DNA of 64,000 nucleotides from Arsukibacterium sp. UBA5043 (GCA_002415085.1 DIBV01000013.1:124874-188873); one strand, 5' to 3'. Counted from the stretch's first letter, positions 1 through 9,778 are shown. Made by a program: numbers and translations. Notes: generated from the sequence alone by a model not told the origin.

Positions 1-260
1 AAACACGTCACGGCCCTTCGACTACCATTACCAGCCATATATCAAAAGATGGTCATTACTTTATCCATTATGACCCGGCGCAAAGCCGCAGCTTGACTGT
101 GCGTGAAGCTGCACGCCTACAAACCTTCCCGGATAATTACTTTTTCCAAGGACCACGGACGGATCAGTTTCATCAGGTTGGTAATGCTGTGCCTCCATTA
201 CTTGCAAATCAAATCGCCGCTATTGTATGGGATTACATTAACGGCGATAACACAGGTTAA
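1..260 (+). CDS. C5-cytosine DNA methyltransferase, C-terminal part (5' truncated by window edge)
   Basis: The frame beginning at base 3 is open from the left edge to a TAA at 258-260 and gives 85 residues of the C-terminal end of a Dcm-type methyltransferase. Motif IX/X features are clear: [15 protein letters not shown], then [11 protein letters not shown], which rebuilds the AdoMet pocket in this family. The enzyme should methylate cytosine at C5 within a short target site; the specificity region lies outside the window. The stop codon overlaps the convergent stop of the AIPR gene (shared TTAA). With Vsr at 7722 it brackets the four-gene minus-strand operon, so it is most likely the protective methylase of that system. 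The catalytic PC motif cannot be checked here. Confidence 0.9.
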   Translation, partial: TRHGPSTTITSHISKDGHYFIHYDPAQSRSLTVREAARLQTFPDNYFFQGPRTDQFHQVGNAVPPLLANQIAAIVWDYINGDNTG

Positions 261-2323
261 ATTTCAAAACCCATTTCTTCTAACTTATTCAAAGTTGCCA
301 GAGCTACGGCGCATTGTTTGTCAGACGGTATCTTTTTGGGGATCGCAGTACAGGTCTCAAGTATGCCTCGCTCTTTTAGGCTGAGAAGATCTTTACTGGT
401 TCCCCATGCCAAAGCTGAGCGCCATAGTTCTGAGCCCAGTTTAAAAACTTCAATCTCGGCGTTTACACTCTGATCAAGTTGCGCAGTACGTTTTGCATCT
501 TTTGATCTGCTTATGGCGAGTTCGTTTGAAATACTTATTTTGTCAGGCTTAAGCATATAATCAGCTTTTCTCTCAGCCACCCATTTCCAACATATTTCTT
601 TTTTCGCCCATTCCCTTGGATTTTGAAGCCCTTTGGGGGGATTTATAATAACTTCTTGTGAAATTCTACCCGCCTCTAGTAAAGCAATATTTAATTGAGT
701 TGGTAATGATTGATTTTTCCAGATCCAGTCCAAATCAATAACTTTGTCTATTTCGTTAAGATCAAAAACCAGTTTACTTATGCCATAGGTAACAATATTG
801 GCCCGACAATCTCCTTCGTACCAATCCGCTTTTGAAACCAAATTTTCCATAGCACGGAATAAGATAACTTTAGCGATATGCCTTCTAAACCATAATTCAT
901 CAAAAGACTCGCCGTTATTTCCCCATGTTTTACCAATATTTTTTGCAAACTCGGTAAAATTTTTCTGTGCGCCCAAGCTCACAGTATGTGGTAAGCAGCT
1001 AAAGGTATTTTCAATTTTTGCCAGCTCTGTTTTGGTAAAGAACTGGTTCCTCGGAAACTCGGTGTCAAATTTTTTCCGTTCAGCAATGGTTCGACGGGCG
1101 CGTTCGTCAGCATATTGGCCTCTTGCCCGTTCATAAAACCACTTGGTCTCGCGGTATCCCGACTCGCCAGCTGGCGCCAGTAATTTACGTGATAGTCCTT
1201 CCACTCTGACGTGGAAAGGGTGGTTAGCGAAGAAATCAGCCGCGTTAACTTTATTTTGGCTGTTGGCGTACTCAGAAATCTTTGGAACTACTTGCTCAGA
1301 AAGCAAGTTTGGCACTATTGTGAGCTTCATTTGTACATGCACGTTTTTTAGTTGCTGTTCAAACAGCTTTCTGGCCGCATGTAGAGATGCAGTGGTTTGG
1401 CCTCCATTTACAATCTGAAGGTTGCTGGCATTTGACAGGGCGAGGCCATGTTCAGTTTTTTCCAGTTCAATACTATCTGCTGTCGCACTTAAACCGTTGT
1501 TATAGGCAAAGAACATATGGGGCTCGTCTCTGATTGTATCTCTGATACCCTTGTTAACCTTACCTCGCGCTTGCAGAAAACTTCTGACATTTGCTTCAAG
1601 TAATCTTGGTCCCCATTTTTCATAAATGCTTGCCAGTTGCCAGCCCGGTATAACGGCAAGATAGCTCTCAAGGGTGTCACCGCCTGTCGAGGCTTTAAGG
1701 ACAGGTACACTGCCGCCAAAATCGTCGGCGAAGTTTATTACCAGATCCGCTCTTGCCTGCCCTTGCTCAACAAACTGCTTGAGTCGCTTTAGATCCCAAA
1801 CGCTCAGGCTAATTGGTTTATTATCCAATGGCTCCAGGGGCTCGGCATCAGAGCGCGCGTTGAAACTGGCATTCGTGGCAACGATAAATTTAATTTTTTC
1901 TATATTTTGCCATCTAACGCTGATCAATTGAGCAAGACTGAATCCATTACTGCTCTCCTCCAGCGAACTTCTGAAGTTTGCATCTAAACTGGCTTCTAGG
2001 AAGCGATATAACCTTTTCTGAAAGCTCTCTGCATCGGCTTTGTTAATCGCTCGGACTTCATTAGTGTTGGCAAAATCGCAGAGAATTAAAGTTAGTATGT
2101 TGGCGTTTTCTGCCGGGTCGCCACCATATCCATCAACCTTAAGAACTGACTTGCCAACTGATCCCTCGTAATAGGCTCTGTTCGCCTCATCTATCTCGCC
2201 GGTCTCGGTAAGTAAGTCAGTTACTTTCTCAAAAAAAGCTTCTGCTGTAATTAACCCCTCAACGTCTGCATCACCCTGGATATCCGCAATTAGCTCCCGG
2301 TGAAAATCGATTAATTCACTCAT
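257..2323 (-). CDS. AIPR (abortive infection phage resistance) family protein
   Basis: A 688-residue protein, last gene of the minus-strand defence operon. The hallmark of the AIPR family is seen near residue 305 ([14 protein letters not shown]), preceded by [13 protein letters not shown]. These are the conserved blocks of this family, which is named after a phage-resistance protein; its biochemical activity is not established to my knowledge. I chose the ATG at 2323 because it overlaps the upstream stop as ATGAGTGA, matching the translational coupling in the rest of the operon; a start five codons upstream is also possible. No signal peptide or membrane segment is seen. Its place with a nuclease, a helicase, an ATPase and a methylase indicates an effector or regulatory subunit of one anti-phage system. 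Confidence 0.85.
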   Translation of the reverse strand: MSELIDFHRELIADIQGDADVEGLITAEAFFEKVTDLLTETGEIDEANRAYYEGSVGKSVLKVDGYGGDPAENANILTLILCDFANTNEVRAINKADAESFQKRLYRFLEASLDANFRSSLEESSNGFSLAQLISVRWQNIEKIKFIVATNASFNARSDAEPLEPLDNKPISLSVWDLKRLKQFVEQGQARADLVINFADDFGGSVPVLKASTGGDTLESYLAVIPGWQLASIYEKWGPRLLEANVRSFLQARGKVNKGIRDTIRDEPHMFFAYNNGLSATADSIELEKTEHGLALSNASNLQIVNGGQTTASLHAARKLFEQQLKNVHVQMKLTIVPNLLSEQVVPKISEYANSQNKVNAADFFANHPFHVRVEGLSRKLLAPAGESGYRETKWFYERARGQYADERARRTIAERKKFDTEFPRNQFFTKTELAKIENTFSCLPHTVSLGAQKNFTEFAKNIGKTWGNNGESFDELWFRRHIAKVILFRAMENLVSKADWYEGDCRANIVTYGISKLVFDLNEIDKVIDLDWIWKNQSLPTQLNIALLEAGRISQEVIINPPKGLQNPREWAKKEICWKWVAERKADYMLKPDKISISNELAISRSKDAKRTAQLDQSVNAEIEVFKLGSELWRSALAWGTSKDLLSLKERGILETCTAIPKKIPSDKQCAVALATLNKLEEMGFEI

Positions 2324-3281
2324 TAGCATCACTCTCAAGAATCAGACTTGTTGGATCCTGGTCTGTTATAAATGCACTGCAGGCATCCAGTGCTATTGAA
2401 TACCTCACCATTTCCACGCCCGGCAATAGGGGGGCAGTAATACGTGGGAAGCCATTCTTTACTTCATAAGTTTCATCTGCAAATAAATGCCAGCGGCGCT
2501 CTTCGTAATCATTTGCTGGGTCATAGCCGGTTGAATAAAGAGACTCTTCCCATTTATCAAGAGCGTTAGTTGAGTTTTGAAATAACTTAGCTGTCATCTC
2601 TACATGATCATGCAAAGTTAAGCCATCGGGGCTGACGGCTGATGCCACGTTTTGCACATTAAGAAAAAGGCGACAATCTTTGATATCAGCTAACTGTTCT
2701 GCTGACGAAATAGAGGCATAGGGTTTGGCAGCAACTCTCTTAGTTTTAACTTCGATGCAGGTATTTATGAACTCGAAATCCCTAGTTGCTCCGCTAGGTC
2801 CTGTCCATCCTTCAATGGCCATATCAGGGCCAAGCTTTTCAACTAATTTACGTAAGTACGCTAGCTCACCAACCAGGCCTCGCTGTTCTTCAAGGGTTAA
2901 GCCGTTCGGTTTACCGCCTCGAAGCAAGTGATGCCAGCGATATGTCCTTTGTATGGTTCGTGACAATGCATCATCGATATTTTCTGCTGATTCGCCTGCA
3001 TCTACTACATCGCGGCAAAGTGTTTCGAATACATCAATTTGACTCTGATCTTTAAGGGTAAGAACAAAAGCATAGCCTGTAGTAACGCCTCTAAAATTCG
3101 CACTTAAGTTTTTAAGTTTGGGTAAGCGGGGTAATGGATCTGGCTTCTCCAATAAACGAAGCATTAAACTAGGTATACCAGCTTCTGGTCTTACCCAGAA
3201 AAAATCATATTTACCGCCTGCATTGACCCTTAATGCCTCACCCTCACTTAACTTATTCCAAGGACTCTCAGATTTAATCAT
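2316..3281 (-). CDS. PD-(D/E)XK motif protein (DUF4420-like putative nuclease)
   Basis: A 321-residue protein that I assign to the DUF4420 / PD-(D/E)XK motif family. The nuclease core is visible: GLVGELAYL (Glu139), then RDFEF (Asp168), then CIEVKTK (Glu177 and Lys179). This is the order of acidic residues and lysine expected of a restriction-endonuclease-fold active site. It probably supplies the DNA-cleaving activity of the system. It overlaps the Z1 gene by 8 nt (ATGATTAA) and the AIPR gene by 8 nt, so the three are made in a coupled way. The active-site assignment is from motif reading only; I cannot tell whether it cuts or nicks, or which DNA it prefers. Confidence 0.8.
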   Translation of the reverse strand: MIKSESPWNKLSEGEALRVNAGGKYDFFWVRPEAGIPSLMLRLLEKPDPLPRLPKLKNLSANFRGVTTGYAFVLTLKDQSQIDVFETLCRDVVDAGESAENIDDALSRTIQRTYRWHHLLRGGKPNGLTLEEQRGLVGELAYLRKLVEKLGPDMAIEGWTGPSGATRDFEFINTCIEVKTKRVAAKPYASISSAEQLADIKDCRLFLNVQNVASAVSPDGLTLHDHVEMTAKLFQNSTNALDKWEESLYSTGYDPANDYEERRWHLFADETYEVKNGFPRITAPLLPGVEMVRYSIALDACSAFITDQDPTSLILESDANE

Positions 3282-6009
3282 CAGTTAATAAATCCTCGTC
3301 TTCTTGATACTCTCCAAACATCTCTTCATACCGTATCGTATTAACTAAATATTCAACTTTATCAGATGGTTTATTTGACACAGGTAAGCTCATTCCCCAA
3401 GCCACCACTGGTGACGATGGAATCAGTTCAGCCTTTGGATCACTTTCTCGACCTTTAGGTGGGGTTGCCTGAACATAATAAATAATTAGAAGAGGGCGGT
3501 CTCTAACCTTTCGATATATACCATCAGGGTAGTTTAATTTTTCATTTTGGGTTTTCTGTTTATTTATCCGGTACTCTTCTTCCGCCTTTTCGGCTTTTAT
3601 TGGATCGACACCAGCTTTCTCAACTCCTCGGCTGGCAACTCGCATTTTTTTGCCACTGAAGGACATGAAGTTATGCTTCAAGTCATCTATGCACACATAA
3701 CGTTGAATGGGTATTATCTCAACTCCGAGAGAATCATCATAAGTTCCTTTGTTCAGACTTACGATTAATACATCCCATTTAGAAACCTCATCATCTTTTC
3801 TTTGACGTAGGTAGGCTCTTACCGGTTCAGTTTTTGTTAGGATGCTTTGTTCAGCGTTGTCCCAACCCGATAAAAAATGATCAACAATATCAAAGTCAAT
3901 CCCAAAAAATAGTTGGCCCCATTTACAAGATTCTTTATGGAAGTCACCGTCAAAGCATTTTGCTATTAGCTCTCTAGCTAGACGTATATTATTTTCAATG
4001 CTTTCTGGAGCAGTTGATACTTTTGAAGTTTCAATAAATTCGTTTGATAGGCCTACAGAGGAAATTATTTTTCTTCCTGAGCCCATTTTGTTTCTTGCCG
4101 TAACCAATAAAGAAGCAGGGTGACTCCTCACGGCTAGACCAAATTGTTCTGGAGTAGCTTTTGCCTTTTCCATATCTTTGAGTTCATCATGTAACTCATT
4201 TGTAGCATTAGCTATAAAGCTGTACCAGCCAATTGCTTCATCAGGCATCCATATGCGACAGAGATCTTCATACCCTGTACGATAGCCAAACCAGCGTCCC
4301 ATCTGCATCAACGTGTCGTACATCATAGTGTTACGCAAAAACCACGTTATTGTAAGGCCTTCCAGTGTTAAGCCGCGTGATAGCGCATATCCCCCAACTG
4401 CAATATATGATTTCCCTTTTGAACCGCTTCTCTCTTTTGGGTATTCGAGGAATCCGGAGTCTTTGTTAACCACAACAACAGAAGTTGCAGCTATAGCATC
4501 ATGCAACTGTGCTTGGATTTTTGACCAATCAGCAAAATTATCTGCAAATTCTTCTTCCCATACTTGTTTTAAAGCGAATATTTCTGGGTCGTTTAGTGCC
4601 GCCTCACCTAACGATGCATTTAGCCTTACAGAGTTCTTAATTGTCTCAACGACATCATGAACTCTGTTTCTTATCTGTTTCTGTATAGGGTTTCGCCAAC
4701 TTGCGTTTATTAACATAGAGCTGTGTTTGTGCTCCTCTCCCCTTAGATTACGAATGGTTCTTGCAAGCAAAAAAGATCGCACTGCTTTTATTAGTGAATT
4801 AGGTACACCATTTAGAATAAAATCCTGCTTGTGATTTATCGGGAGAATGTCTTCGTTGTCTTGTATAGTTCTAAGCCATTGCGGCTCGCCGTCATCAGGA
4901 AGACCATCAATAAACACTTTAGTAGCCCCAAAGTAGTTATCTGGTGCATCTAAGCCAATAATAAAATCTGCAGGAAATAAATCCTCCCCATGCATATCAT
5001 CGTCTTGGTCAGGATCTATGAAGATGTTTGCGAAAGGTGTTGCAGTGTATGCTACATAACAACTTCTATGAAAAAGCTTAAGTAGGTCCCGGATTTGACC
5101 GTTTATTGTTGTTACGAGCTTCTTCCCATATTTTGTATTAATACTTGCGTTATCAGCTTCATCGTCAATCAATAGCATAGGCTGTTCTATCATTTGCTGG
5201 TCACCAGAAGCGCTATTGTCTTTTAACCAATCAAGCAAGTTCTGCAGGGTACGATGATTCTTTTTAATTACTAAAACAACCGGTTCGACATAATCATCAA
5301 TTTGACTACGGTCGCTGTCAGCTCTGTTTTTATTAAAGTCATGTATTCGTGTAGTTAGCGTTACTGGTCTCCTTTCTGCACCAAAGTTGCCGGCCCCAAT
5401 AACATACTTTCTGCCACCAACCATTCGACCCCACTCTTTACCTGAGTCAAAACCTATAAAGCCTTCATCTATTCTTTCCTGAGTCTGATTCCTCAGGTTT
5501 GTGTGGATACCGGCAATAACAATGATTAAGCGATAACCTGCGTCTGCTGCTTTACAGATTAATCCTGTGTAATTAGCTGTTTTTCCACTTTGAACATGCC
5601 CAACAACCATGCCACGACGATCCCACTGTTTTTCCAGGTAAGGACTTCCCAATCGGCTTAAAATAGTGTCCGTGACTTTGTCAGTGGTTCTAATTACGTC
5701 TTTAGGTAAGCCATTTTGAAGTAGCAGTTTTTCATACCTTGACCAGTAATATGGCGTTATTGAAGCTTTTGCGTCATCTAACCACGGCTCGAACCCTTCA
5801 CCATCGACAATCGCTCCCAGCCCTGCTTTGATACCTTGCTTAAATTCTATCTCCCTCGCCAGTTTTTCTATCTCTTCGTCATTCAATCCTGGCGGAAAAA
5901 CAGTTGCTACACTTTTAATGAACTCACGTAGCTCGGATTCAGATTTTCTAGGCTGACTGAATAAACCCATTTCCACCATATCTTTAACAGTATCAAAAAT
6001 CGAACTCAT
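3274..6009 (-). CDS. Z1 domain protein, superfamily II helicase-like ATPase
   Basis: A 911-residue protein of the Z1 family of superfamily II helicase-like ATPases found in restriction-like gene clusters. Motif I is GHVQSGKT (residues 137-144), motif II is LLIDDEAD (about 280-286), motif III is AYTATPF (about 320-326), and the C-terminal RecA lobe carries a motif VI-like QMGRWFGYR (about 570-578). It should hydrolyse ATP and move along or remodel DNA, feeding the PD-(D/E)XK nuclease. It starts with ATG at 6009, overlapping the stop of the GHKL ATPase gene by 4 nt (ATGA). The AT-rich composition differs from the chromosomal backbone to the right, a sign of horizontal transfer. Confidence 0.88.
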   Translation of the reverse strand: MSSIFDTVKDMVEMGLFSQPRKSESELREFIKSVATVFPPGLNDEEIEKLAREIEFKQGIKAGLGAIVDGEGFEPWLDDAKASITPYYWSRYEKLLLQNGLPKDVIRTTDKVTDTILSRLGSPYLEKQWDRRGMVVGHVQSGKTANYTGLICKAADAGYRLIIVIAGIHTNLRNQTQERIDEGFIGFDSGKEWGRMVGGRKYVIGAGNFGAERRPVTLTTRIHDFNKNRADSDRSQIDDYVEPVVLVIKKNHRTLQNLLDWLKDNSASGDQQMIEQPMLLIDDEADNASINTKYGKKLVTTINGQIRDLLKLFHRSCYVAYTATPFANIFIDPDQDDDMHGEDLFPADFIIGLDAPDNYFGATKVFIDGLPDDGEPQWLRTIQDNEDILPINHKQDFILNGVPNSLIKAVRSFLLARTIRNLRGEEHKHSSMLINASWRNPIQKQIRNRVHDVVETIKNSVRLNASLGEAALNDPEIFALKQVWEEEFADNFADWSKIQAQLHDAIAATSVVVVNKDSGFLEYPKERSGSKGKSYIAVGGYALSRGLTLEGLTITWFLRNTMMYDTLMQMGRWFGYRTGYEDLCRIWMPDEAIGWYSFIANATNELHDELKDMEKAKATPEQFGLAVRSHPASLLVTARNKMGSGRKIISSVGLSNEFIETSKVSTAPESIENNIRLARELIAKCFDGDFHKESCKWGQLFFGIDFDIVDHFLSGWDNAEQSILTKTEPVRAYLRQRKDDEVSKWDVLIVSLNKGTYDDSLGVEIIPIQRYVCIDDLKHNFMSFSGKKMRVASRGVEKAGVDPIKAEKAEEEYRINKQKTQNEKLNYPDGIYRKVRDRPLLIIYYVQATPPKGRESDPKAELIPSSPVVAWGMSLPVSNKPSDKVEYLVNTIRYEEMFGEYQEDEDLLTDD

Positions 6010-7508
6010 GATTTCTTCCCTAAAAACTCTAAAAGTAATTCATTCGCTGTTTCCCAGCGGTCACGAAGATACGGGTTAGCTTGCATGACGTTTTTTATTG
6101 CGTCGGTGTTTACACCATTTTTTAATAAGGTTTCTGCAAGTGAATACACAAGATTCCGTAAATCTTCTATTTCCGCCTCAGCTGATACTACAGCTTCCGG
6201 GTTACCTACTAATTCGATATGAAGTGTATCGATAGGTAAGCCTGAACCTACCAGACGCAGACAGCGATAAAAGCCATCTTTAAGATCTTCGGGCAATTGA
6301 TTGGCATAAGAGCAAAATACCGGGTGGTCGAGATTGGGCTTAAAGCTTATTTGCCCGTTGGCGATTACGCGATTCCATAGGGGGTGCAAATCCTCATCAA
6401 CTAACTTTTTACCTCTGGCACTGTAGGTTCTTTTTGATGTGCCAACAAAACGCTCAATGATCCGCTTTAATCGGTCGCGTACTTGGTGCGGTAACTGAGC
6501 TGAAGCTTTTTTAACATCAATTTTCCATTCAGAATCCATAGTGTTGGGAATATCAATAGCTATTCTGCAGAGTTTGGTTAGCTCCGTTTGCTTTGTAAGC
6601 CCAAGCCAGCCACCGGCAATGATTAATCTATCTTCCCTGTAGATATAAAGCCCCTGTGATTTAACATGACCTTCAGGCCCAGCTAATTCATCCCAGTCAT
6701 CAGAATCCATTTTTCTGTGATGCGGCAATGTATGACAGCGAATTATGACATCACCTTTGCTAAGGGTAATTACCTCTTTAGGATCTTTTTGTGTTGCCGG
6801 GTGGTCACTGCAAAGTGGATCAAGTGGCTTTAGTTTTCGATCATTGAGGTATAAACACAATCGTGGTTTAGTACCTTCCAGAAAACGATGAAAAACCTGG
6901 CATAAATGCCTTTCTGCTTTAACAAGTTCGGCGTTTGCATGCTCAATAGATTTTCCCTGAGGCAGACTTGTTTCACCAAGAAGTCTGTCGAGTTTCTCCC
7001 AAATAATTGCCGTGCCTTTTGAAGTTAACAATTGGTAGTGGGTCAGCTTTTCCGGAGTGTCGATGATGGCTAATGTCCAATCATTTTTAAAGGCCACATG
7101 GTCAAGATCCCACCTTGCACAGGTATCTTGTCCATCTTTTCGGCTAATTACGGTAAGTTGTCTGCACTGTGAGAAACTTGCGCTTTTCATGCCAAGGCCA
7201 AAGCGACCAAGATCTTTCCGTAGTCTTTTGTGAGTTGGATTTTTGGCACCAAGCTTCATGGCCTCCACAAGCTCGGATTCGTTCATTCCGCTGCCATTGT
7301 CAACTATCGCAATGTAAGGCGAATCTGACGAGATGATTGCAGTGATTCGAATCTCTGATGCGCCAGCAGTAATTGAGTTATCTACAATATCAGCTAGTGC
7401 GGTTTCAAGGCTGTAACCAAAATCTCTGTGCCCTTCAATAAGTGAGGATGCATAGGGTGCAGCCTGAACTTCTCTGACCTGGTATCCTGCATCAGTAGCA
7501 AACTCCAT
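6006..7508 (-). CDS. GHKL/MORC-like (paraMORC) ATPase
   Basis: A 500-residue protein, first gene of the minus-strand operon. The GHKL fold is shown by the N-box (ETALADIVDNSI, residues about 35-46), the G1 box IVDNGSGM (68-75) and the G2 box GRFGLGMKSA (101-110). A Ser-Lys-Gly turn near residue 165 (TSKGTAIIWEK) is consistent with an S5-type second domain. This ATPase family is related to MutL, Hsp90 and eukaryotic MORC proteins. Bacterial members encoded beside helicases and nucleases have been proposed to act as ATP-driven clamps or switches in restriction-like systems. ATG at 7508 is preceded by GGGG at a suitable distance. It is divergent from vsr across 213 bp of AT-rich DNA that must hold both promoters. 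Confidence 0.87.
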   Translation of the reverse strand: MEFATDAGYQVREVQAAPYASSLIEGHRDFGYSLETALADIVDNSITAGASEIRITAIISSDSPYIAIVDNGSGMNESELVEAMKLGAKNPTHKRLRKDLGRFGLGMKSASFSQCRQLTVISRKDGQDTCARWDLDHVAFKNDWTLAIIDTPEKLTHYQLLTSKGTAIIWEKLDRLLGETSLPQGKSIEHANAELVKAERHLCQVFHRFLEGTKPRLCLYLNDRKLKPLDPLCSDHPATQKDPKEVITLSKGDVIIRCHTLPHHRKMDSDDWDELAGPEGHVKSQGLYIYREDRLIIAGGWLGLTKQTELTKLCRIAIDIPNTMDSEWKIDVKKASAQLPHQVRDRLKRIIERFVGTSKRTYSARGKKLVDEDLHPLWNRVIANGQISFKPNLDHPVFCSYANQLPEDLKDGFYRCLRLVGSGLPIDTLHIELVGNPEAVVSAEAEIEDLRNLVYSLAETLLKNGVNTDAIKNVMQANPYLRDRWETANELLLEFLGKKS

Positions 7509-7721
7509 TTATTACCCCAAATTCTTCCATGAACAAAGTTTGCGAATTATATATCGCACCCAATTACTAATATGATTAGCGCGGAAAAACCCTAACACAT
7601 TGATATAATTCTGTTAAGGTCAGGCAAAAACAAATAATACAATAAACTAACACCTAATTTAGAAACTATCTAGACTTTGTTATTTTTAAAAAATCACTGG
7701 TTGAATTGAGTTTGGAACATA
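7509..7721. promoter_or_regulatory. Divergent control region between defence operon and vsr
   Basis: This is a 213-bp AT-rich gap between two divergently read genes, so promoters for both must lie here. A TATAAT-like hexamer is seen near 7600 (gatataatt). I see no strong operator palindrome and no encoded regulator next to it. Confidence 0.45.
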
Positions 7722-8180
7722 ATGACCGACATACACTCCAAGGCTGTCCGAAGCAAAAACATGGCTGCCATCAAAGGTAGAAATACCAGGCCTGAAATGT
7801 TGGTACGCAGAGCATTGCATACAGCCGGATTCCGCTACCGGTTGCATGTTGCCAACCTGCCGGGCAAACCGGATCTGCTATTTCCTAAATACAAAGCCGT
7901 TATTTTTGTCCAGGGCTGCTTCTGGCATCAGCACCAGTGCGCTATGTTTCACTGGCCAAAAACCCGCACCGAGTGGTGGAAGCAAAAAATAAGTTCAAAC
8001 AGGGCACACGATGAAGCAGTGCAAGACAAACTGCGCGAACTGGGCTGGCGGGTATTGCTGGTTTGGGAGTGTGCGCTCAAAGGTAAGACTAAGGTGCCGT
8101 TGCCACAACTTACTGACGAGATTGCACATTGGCTGCGCGACGGCAGCAGCTTTGCTGAGCTGCCTGAAGTTGTAGAATAA
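7722..8180 (+). CDS. vsr: Very short patch repair endonuclease
   Basis: A 152-residue Vsr protein. It nicks 5' of the T in T:G mismatches that arise when 5-methylcytosine deaminates, protecting sites methylated by a cognate Dcm-type enzyme. The opening MAAIKGRNTRPE block, the metal-binding Asp in GKPDLLF and the catalytic/zinc segment FVQGCFWHQHQC are all present, and the length is normal for the family. In most genomes vsr lies beside its methylase; here the methylase gene at 1-260 is separated from it by the four-gene operon. In E. coli Vsr works with MutL, so a neighbouring MutL-like GHKL ATPase is suggestive. ATG at 7722 has only a weak ribosome binding site. Confidence 0.95.
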   Translation: MTDIHSKAVRSKNMAAIKGRNTRPEMLVRRALHTAGFRYRLHVANLPGKPDLLFPKYKAVIFVQGCFWHQHQCAMFHWPKTRTEWWKQKISSNRAHDEAVQDKLRELGWRVLLVWECALKGKTKVPLPQLTDEIAHWLRDGSSFAELPEVVE

Positions 8181-8261
8181 AGAGTTCAGACGCTGGTTGT
8201 AGTTTATGGTTTTAAGTCGATGCTATTGGCTTCACTGGCTGTAATGACGGTAATCTGATTA

Positions 8262-8870
8262 TTATGATTGAGTATTCCGGGTCCGTTTAAGCTGCTCTTC
8301 CTGCAACAAAAACTGCCTGCGTGCTTCTTGCTGTCGTGCCCGCTGCTGAAGCATCTGTTCTACCTGTACAGATTCATTCCATGAGCCCCGGGTTACAATG
8401 CGCTTCACGTCGCTGTCAAAACATAAAGCAGGGTTCTGCGTCCAGGCGCTGTAAGTTACCCGGGTAAATAGCAGAGTGGTAGTCGGACAGGATTGATAGC
8501 CCTTTGCAGCCATTTGGTTTTCCCAGTAATGGCTAACACCATAATAGCTTGCGAGCATTAGCCCAAAACTACCTAACAACAGCCCGCTGAAAATCCGGTT
8601 AAATTTTTTCTCTAAGGACTGAGTGTGCAAGCTAAACTTGTGAATAATTAACCTGGTTGCGACCCAAACGATAATTACTAAGCAAAAAATACCGCCGCCA
8701 AAAGCTAATCCATGCATGTCGCTGTGAATAATAAGCTGATGGCCACTTGCAACTTGTTGCTGTTGATTCGATAGATCGTATAGCAAACCCCAGATGACCA
8801 GAGGTAACAGAAGCAGGCAAAACAACAACAAACCCAGACCTGCAGCATTCTGCTTACTCGTTAAAGCCAT
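8262..8870 (-). CDS. Membrane protein, probable immunity protein for the upstream toxin (DUF1240-like)
   Basis: A 202-residue protein with three clear hydrophobic segments (residues about 10-30, 52-72 and 93-110) followed by a periplasmic-type stretch with GYQSCP and a later Cys (PALCFD), then a charged Gln/Arg-rich tail. The layout resembles the DUF1240 family of inner-membrane immunity proteins, from memory and not from a search. It overlaps the end of the toxin gene by 10 nt and lies directly downstream, the usual order for an effector-immunity pair. It would sit in the inner membrane and block the pore-forming partner. It could also be an unrelated membrane protein. Confidence 0.55.
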   Translation of the reverse strand: MALTSKQNAAGLGLLLFCLLLLPLVIWGLLYDLSNQQQQVASGHQLIIHSDMHGLAFGGGIFCLVIIVWVATRLIIHKFSLHTQSLEKKFNRIFSGLLLGSFGLMLASYYGVSHYWENQMAAKGYQSCPTTTLLFTRVTYSAWTQNPALCFDSDVKRIVTRGSWNESVQVEQMLQQRARQQEARRQFLLQEEQLKRTRNTQS

Positions 8871-9778
8871 AATTGAGGTCTTCTTCGCAATAATTGGTTG
8901 ATTTTGTCTGTCGCAGTTTTATATAGACTTCGTTTAACATATAGGACTGTTGAGGATGTGACATAGACAATGCCAGCATTAACTTTATCCAATAGAGATT
9001 TTTCCTGATATTCAAACCATTGAATCAAAGATTTAGTAATCTCAAATTTTTTGTCAATAACATTAAGTGTATAACCCACCAGCAATGATACGGCGACGCC
9101 TACAACGATTGGCACCACAGCAACGACAGCTGCACCCATAAACAAAGCGATGCCTGCAGCTGCCAGATACCCTGCAGTGCTGGCAATGGCAATTTTAACT
9201 AAATCTGTTGAGATGCCCGCCAACCAATGTGTCCAGCGATATTCATCTTCAAATAACCATTGGATACTATGTAAAGTAACAGAGAAGATCACCGATACAA
9301 GAAAACCACTTTTGGCGGAGTTTTTCAGGCCTTCTGTCCCTACTGCCATCTTTATCATCAGGGTTTTTGTTGCCAGATAGCGAGTGCCTTTAACGATAAG
9401 ACGAGCCCGGTGATTACCCTTAAAAATAATATAATTCCTACCATTCTGAGTAACCATGCTGTAAGTTTCGAAGAAGCGGCTTCCACCCTTCAAGTCAGTT
9501 CCCAGTACCAACATGGTGGCCAAATCATTGCCAGCCGCGCCATAGTCACGACCCAAGGCTAATATTTGGGTCGTTGGATCTAAACCAGTCAACTGTTTGA
9601 ATGAACTATCAATTTGAGACTGTGATTTGCCCTCCTGACGCTGTACTGTTAGCCAGAACTCGGCAAGTTCTCGTGCGTTAAGTACATAAATATCCGCTCT
9701 GCTTTCAGCTAAATCCTCAGCCAACTTTTGTTCTGATTGAAAGCGCTGTGCGTGTTGAAGTCCTTTGCGAGCAGTCAT
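8861..9778 (-). CDS. Putative pore-forming toxin/effector with C-terminal hydrophobic hairpins
   Basis: A 305-residue protein. The N-terminal half is soluble (residues 1-125). The C-terminal half has a hydrophobic segment (about 150-168) and then a long Ala/Gly/Val-rich double hairpin (about 185-240), followed by a basic tail. This resembles YafU-like membrane-inserting toxin domains found at the ends of type VI or other polymorphic effectors, as I recall them. ATG at 9778 is preceded by AAGGGA at 7 nt; an in-frame TGA seven codons upstream rules out fusion to a longer carrier. No PAAR, VgrG or Rhs part is nearby, so this is an orphan cassette or depends on a delivery system elsewhere. Confidence 0.5.
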   Translation of the reverse strand: MTARKGLQHAQRFQSEQKLAEDLAESRADIYVLNARELAEFWLTVQRQEGKSQSQIDSSFKQLTGLDPTTQILALGRDYGAAGNDLATMLVLGTDLKGGSRFFETYSMVTQNGRNYIIFKGNHRARLIVKGTRYLATKTLMIKMAVGTEGLKNSAKSGFLVSVIFSVTLHSIQWLFEDEYRWTHWLAGISTDLVKIAIASTAGYLAAAGIALFMGAAVVAVVPIVVGVAVSLLVGYTLNVIDKKFEITKSLIQWFEYQEKSLLDKVNAGIVYVTSSTVLYVKRSLYKTATDKINQLLRRRPQLWL

